Source: Mycolicibacterium llatzerense (GTDB lineage Bacteria; Actinomycetota; Actinomycetes; Mycobacteriales; Mycobacteriaceae). Taken from it: DNA of 64,000 bases. Position numbers and translations under genes: made by a program. The notes under the pieces were generated by a model, which worked only from the letters and a program-made list of their open reading frames with translations, was not told the origin of the DNA and did no database searches. Of this stretch, positions 60,761-64,000 are shown in pieces (within the stretch, counting starts at the first letter, position 1; each line of letters begins with the position of its first letter). The stretch spans positions 117,164-181,163 of the forward strand of contig NZ_JXST01000006.1 of the NCBI RefSeq assembly GCF_000878195.1. The letters are read 5' to 3'.

Positions 60761-62142
60761 CCCACACCTGCATCGCCAACACCGCGTGCCGGGCCGCCGT
60801 CATCGAGAACGGCGCCCGCCGGCCCGCCTACACCGAACAGCCCGACGCGCTCTGCGACGGCTGCACCGACGGCCACCGCGGCGACATCCACCGCCTCCCA
60901 CGCGACTACGCGATGCTCCGCGCCACCCTCGGCGAGCACCGCGCCCGCGACGGCGCACCCGTGCACTCCACGCCCTCACCAGTGGTGCTGATCGACTCCA
61001 CCAGCGACCGGCTCATGACCGAGATCGTCGAGTGGGCCCGATTCGCCGCTGATCGCGTCTCAGACGCCCTCAACACCGATCTGCCGGACGGAGGACGGAA
61101 ACTGCCCAGTTTGCGTCTCGACGGGGCGCACAGACCGCCGCAGGCCGGGTCCCTGGCCGACCGCCAGCACGAACTCAGCCGCCCGCCCGAACACCAGCGC
61201 CTCGCCGCCTACCTCGCCATCGTCGAACCCCACATCGAACTCCTCGCCACCCTCCCCACCGAGGAGGTCACGATCTGGGCCCAACCACGCCGCTGCGCCC
61301 CACACGCCGAACAGGTCGCCGCCGCCAGCCGCACACTCGAGCTCGCCCGCGATACCCGCATCCATGCCGAAATCGTCGACGCCACGAACAGCCTGCAGGC
61401 CGCCTTCGCCGCGGCCGGCGCCTGCGACGAATGCTGCGGCTGGGCGCCACGCGGCCAGGCTCGCCAAGAGATGCACCTCTCCGGCCTCGACGTACTACTG
61501 CGCCTCACCCGAACCCACCACCTCATCCGCCAACACCTCGGACAGACCAAACTCCGATTCCGGCTCACCATGCCCTGCCCGAACTGCGGCGCGGCCATCA
61601 CCCGCGAAGCCGGAAAGTCGTTCTCGACGTGCGAAAACGACCAGTGCACACCCAAAGGCCCATCGTCATGGACCGAACGCGAATACCGATTCCTCGCCGG
61701 CCTCGTGACCGACGAAGAACGCACACGCACCACCATGAAATGGCTACTCGCAGAAGCCTATGCACGCCTCGACGGCATCACAGACCTCATCCACGACCTC
61801 GCGACAGACAAAGTCATCAACCAGTCCGAAGCTGTAAAACTCATTCTCGGAGCACTCACCCCACGGATGGCCGGCCACGCCACCCCCGAAGACCGAAAAA
61901 TCGCCTCCGACAAGGACGCCACCACACTTCGCCAACAGGACCAAGACGCCTGGGCATGGAAACGCGAACCACGATACGAAAAGCCAAAACGCAAGGGCAG
62001 CAAGAAAACCGAATCCAAGCCAGCGGACCGCGTCACGCCGTCCTCGCGCTCCACCGTCACCGACACCATCATCGAACCCGCAGGTCGCAACGAAAAGTAC
62101 TGCGAGCCATGCAAACTCATCCACGCCGGAGAATGCGCATGA
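60757..62142 (+). CDS. Large phage hypothetical protein with zinc clusters, 461 residues
   Basis: An N-terminal Cys cluster (CIANTACRAAV, CDGCTDGH) and a central one (GACDECCGWAP; PCPNCGAA; STCENDQC) suggest several zinc sites. LAAYLAIVEPHIELLATLP and IRQHLGQTKLRF are helical segments. Basic KPKRKGSKKTESKP tail with a last CEPCKLIHAGEC. It resembles conserved mycobacteriophage proteins of unknown role and may bind nucleic acid. Confidence 0.72.
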   Translation: MTHTCIANTACRAAVIENGARRPAYTEQPDALCDGCTDGHRGDIHRLPRDYAMLRATLGEHRARDGAPVHSTPSPVVLIDSTSDRLMTEIVEWARFAADRVSDALNTDLPDGGRKLPSLRLDGAHRPPQAGSLADRQHELSRPPEHQRLAAYLAIVEPHIELLATLPTEEVTIWAQPRRCAPHAEQVAAASRTLELARDTRIHAEIVDATNSLQAAFAAAGACDECCGWAPRGQARQEMHLSGLDVLLRLTRTHHLIRQHLGQTKLRFRLTMPCPNCGAAITREAGKSFSTCENDQCTPKGPSSWTEREYRFLAGLVTDEERTRTTMKWLLAEAYARLDGITDLIHDLATDKVINQSEAVKLILGALTPRMAGHATPEDRKIASDKDATTLRQQDQDAWAWKREPRYEKPKRKGSKKTESKPADRVTPSSRSTVTDTIIEPAGRNEKYCEPCKLIHAGECA

Positions 62143-62524
62143 CCATCCACAACTTCGCAGACCAGGAATTCCTCAGCAACCCCGAAGCCGGCATCGTCGG
62201 CGACTGCTGGCGCGCCTGCATCGCCAACGCACTATCCCTGCCCATCGCCGACGTGCCGCACTTCGTGCGCGACCACGACACCGACTACGTCGAAGCCACA
62301 CAGCAATGGCTAGAACAGGAAGGCGAACTGCCCCTGGTGTTCTGCCCGCCGACATTCACCTGCGCTTCGCCATCCTCCTCGGCCGCTCCCCACGCAACGT
62401 CCAGCACGCAGTGCTCGTCGACGCCACGACCGGCGAGATCATTCACGACCCACACCCCTCCAGGGCCGGGTTAACCACGCGGACAGGCGTTTACGTCTTC
62501 TATGAAGAAGGGCTGTCCCTGTGA
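62139..62524 (+). pseudogene. Frameshifted phage protein with GDCWRACI cysteine-peptidase-like motif
   Basis: The first part (frame from ATG 62139) reads MTIHNFADQEFLSNPEAGIV then GDCWRACIANALSLP up to about 62340; the expected continuation ADIHLRFAILLGRSPRNVQH, AVLVDATTGEIIHDPHPSRAG lies in the -1 frame and ends at 62524. Without a shift the first frame runs into a Ser/Thr/Pro-rich tail to 62474. The Cys and the His in VQHAVLVD would match a papain-like/C39-type fold. Mutation, sequencing error or programmed slip all fit. Confidence 0.6.
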
Positions 62525-62916
62525 CCAATCCACCATTCGACAGCTCACCCTGGACCCTGTCGTGGATCTGCATGTGCCCGATATGCAGATCGGGACAAGG
62601 TTCTGCCGGCCGCGCCTACGCCGCATTCCTCGACGACGTGTCCCTCACCATCGCCTACAAGCGATGGCCACCCGTACCGCCGACGCCGCCGAACCTCCCG
62701 GCCCGGCGCAAATGGATCGCACGCCGCAGCCGAATCATCGTGGACGGCAAGACCGTCTACCTCCTCGGCTGGGACCTCGTCTCACCCTCCGGCCGCGTTC
62801 GCTGGTTCATCAGCCGCGACGTCCTCGCCTTCATGGCGCCACAGGTCCGACTCGAAGAGCTCAAGGCCCAGAGCTTCGAAATCCTGCAATCCATACGGGT
62901 GGAACTCATCTCATGA
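62521..62916 (+). CDS. Phage hypothetical protein, 131 residues
   Basis: CMCPICRSGQ near residue 18, then a region typical of beta-structured phage proteins (SRIIVDGKTVYLLGWDLVS). The GTG overlaps the TGA of the shifted upstream frame, which supports that frame as the original one. Confidence 0.6.
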   Translation: MTNPPFDSSPWTLSWICMCPICRSGQGSAGRAYAAFLDDVSLTIAYKRWPPVPPTPPNLPARRKWIARRSRIIVDGKTVYLLGWDLVSPSGRVRWFISRDVLAFMAPQVRLEELKAQSFEILQSIRVELIS

Positions 62917-63605
62917 CCGACGTCATCGACCGCATCGACGAACTCATCGACGAACAACTCGCCGCCGGCGAACCCGAAAACGGATGGGACTACGGCGACC
63001 CCGAATACCCCGAATGCCCACACTGCGGCCGAGATTGGCACGGCCTACCCATCAACCGATGGGGGTACTCCGCCGTGATGTGCGAGGGTTCCACCTTCAT
63101 CGGTCCGATGCAGGACCCCTGGGGCCTCCGGCCACACCGCGAGGTATTCGTCCGCATCATCGCCAGCATCGACACGGACGCGATAGCCCGATTCCGCGCA
63201 CAGATGGAACAGGTCGCCGCAGCGCTCGCCGCAACCGGACAGGCATTCCTCCAGGTGTGGCCGTCGTGGAATCTCTCTGTCGGCGACTGGTACCAACAAA
63301 CTCCGCCCCAGCGCGGATGGTGCAAAGACCCCACCCAGCCAGCCGCATTCCACGATCTCACCTGGACGCCGGGTCCGCACAACTGGCACTACGAAATGCA
63401 GCGGCCGCCACTGCAATTCCCGCACAGCCCACATCCATTCTTCAGGTATGCCAGCCCGTCCGAAGCGCTGATCCGACAACACTGGGACGAATTCAACGCA
63501 CCCGCGCACCCGCTTCCGGAGCGCCCAGAATTCGACTTCACCAAGTACGACCTGGACCCGGTCCACGGAGTGTTCGCCGAACCCCGCCGGAGAGGCCGGC
63601 GCTGA
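62913..63605 (+). CDS. Phage hypothetical protein, 230 residues
   Basis: YPECPHCGRDWHGLPI is a zinc-ribbon start; GPMQDPWGLRP and a helical centre (ARFRAQMEQVAAALAATG) follow. The Pro/Trp-rich second half contains WTPGPHNWHYEM. Conserved in mycobacteriophages, function unknown. TGATG into the next gene. Confidence 0.62.
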   Translation: MTDVIDRIDELIDEQLAAGEPENGWDYGDPEYPECPHCGRDWHGLPINRWGYSAVMCEGSTFIGPMQDPWGLRPHREVFVRIIASIDTDAIARFRAQMEQVAAALAATGQAFLQVWPSWNLSVGDWYQQTPPQRGWCKDPTQPAAFHDLTWTPGPHNWHYEMQRPPLQFPHSPHPFFRYASPSEALIRQHWDEFNAPAHPLPERPEFDFTKYDLDPVHGVFAEPRRRGRR

Positions 63606-64000
63606 TGGCCACATTCCCAACCCCCAACTGCCCCAAAGGCAACCCGAACTGCAAGGGACACCGCCACTTCCGAGGAGGCGGAATCCACGACGGCGCAACC
63701 GAATGCGCCGAGAAAATCACCGCCGAAGAATTCCCCGACCTCATCGGACTCGGCCTCGGCCGGCCAATGCGGTCCTGGTATCGAATCGACCGCACCAACA
63801 GCCACGGCCCCGAAGTCACCTACCAATTCACCGGCCACGGCGACCACGGCCCAACCCGCGAGCCCGGCACCACGAAAGGACTCTCAATGACGTTGTCAAG
63901 CCGCTGCAGAGGCGATTTGATGCGCGTCGGGTTCCCAGGTCCGGTTGTCACGAATGAGTGCGTAGAGGACGTTCACGCGGCGGCGGGCCAGGCAGATGGT
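63605..64000 (+). CDS. Phage small-protein frame running into the IS element
   Basis: Begins MATFPTPNCPKGNPNCKGHR and reads plausibly as phage protein to about GTTKGLS (63886). After that the frame stays open to the window edge but lies opposite the transposase gene, so that part is probably not native. RBS AAAGGA precedes an ATG at 63887 that may be the start of an interrupted next gene. Confidence 0.5.
   Translation, partial: MATFPTPNCPKGNPNCKGHRHFRGGGIHDGATECAEKITAEEFPDLIGLGLGRPMRSWYRIDRTNSHGPEVTYQFTGHGDHGPTREPGTTKGLSMTLSSRCRGDLMRVGFPGPVVTNECVEDVHAAAGQADG
63896..64000 (-). mobile_element. IS110-family transposase, C-terminal 34 residues
   Basis: Minus strand ends CLARRRVNVLYALIRDNRTW then EPDAHQIASAAA and a TGA at 63898-63896. 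The ARRRVNVLYALIRD pattern is the usual end of IS110/IS116/IS902-family transposases. The rest lies to the right. IS110 elements lack clear terminal repeats, so the exact boundary cannot be read; it is probably near 63887-63895. Confidence 0.75.

Larger units (their letters stand above)
39960..64000 (+). mobile_element. Prophage, left about 24 kb (lysogeny, recombination, early/replication genes)
   Basis: Starts at tRNA-Tyr with an integrase, then ImmA/IrrE, leftward repressor/rightward Cro-like pair, antirepressor, excisionase-like protein, YqaJ/RecT and a dense rightward operon of small phage genes coupled by 4-nt overlaps. No terminase, portal, capsid, tail or lysis gene is seen, so the structural module and attR should lie to the right. 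An IS110-family element has entered near 63.9 kb. Confidence 0.93.

Overview
The window is chromosomal DNA of a high-GC mycobacterium, most likely a Mycolicibacterium-type species. The evidence is a PPE-PPW protein, mycobacterial menaquinone genes in the Rv0553-Rv0566c order of M. tuberculosis, an MgtA/PimB-type mannosyltransferase, frequent GTG/TTG starts and many 4-nt start/stop overlaps. A temperate mycobacteriophage-like prophage fills the right third. Family and homolog names come from recalled sequence patterns; no database search was run.

Region 1 (1-4.0 kb): the 3' part of an acyl-CoA synthetase gene, a TetR regulator, a divergent alpha/beta hydrolase and menC. Region 2 (4.0-14.3 kb): a SAM methyltransferase on the minus strand, then PPE, Fe(II)/2-oxoglutarate-type oxygenase, FcoT-like thioesterase, FadD10-like ligase, ACP and NRPS. 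This is the gene order of the isonitrile lipopeptide (INLP, kupyaphore) locus Rv0096-Rv0101. Here the NRPS has one module (C-A-T-R), and the run continues into a 22-codon basic mini-ORF and a heavy-metal-associated (HMA) domain protein before a hairpin terminator. The INLP block and two DJ-1/PfpI genes sit between menC and bpoC, which are adjacent in M. tuberculosis.

Region 3 (14.3-28.6 kb): GlxA-type regulator, DJ-1/PfpI protein, bpoC, menD, a DUF3592 membrane protein, a thioredoxin-fold lipoprotein, mgtA, an SDR, menG, a CobW-type GTPase, ppnP, an esterase, menJ, a polyprenyl diphosphate synthase and htpX. MenC, MenD, MenG, MenJ and the prenyl synthase together cover several steps of menaquinone synthesis. 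Region 4 (28.6-39.8 kb): a DUF1326 protein behind two copper-box-like palindromes, a SulP/carbonic anhydrase fusion, a two-component system, small secreted proteins, gpsA, a DUF1023 hydrolase with a lipoprotein, and a YajQ-family protein.

Region 5 (39.9-64 kb): tRNA-Tyr(GUA) carrying the presumed attL, then a tyrosine integrase, ImmA/IrrE peptidase, lysogeny-expressed secreted proteins, leftward repressor, rightward Cro-like protein, antirepressor and excisionase-like protein. A long rightward early operon follows: YqaJ exonuclease/RecT, DUF2303, zinc and HTH proteins, a helicase-methyltransferase fusion, ASCH, DnaQ-like exonuclease, NrdH, WhiB, a replication-type protein and many small ORFs. 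No virion structural or lysis genes are in the window. At the right edge the phage operon runs into the 3' end of an IS110-family transposase gene. The most notable phage feature is a small gene with an Acb2-like C-terminal pattern, flanked by an exact 24-bp direct repeat and followed by its own hairpin, which looks like an inserted moron.
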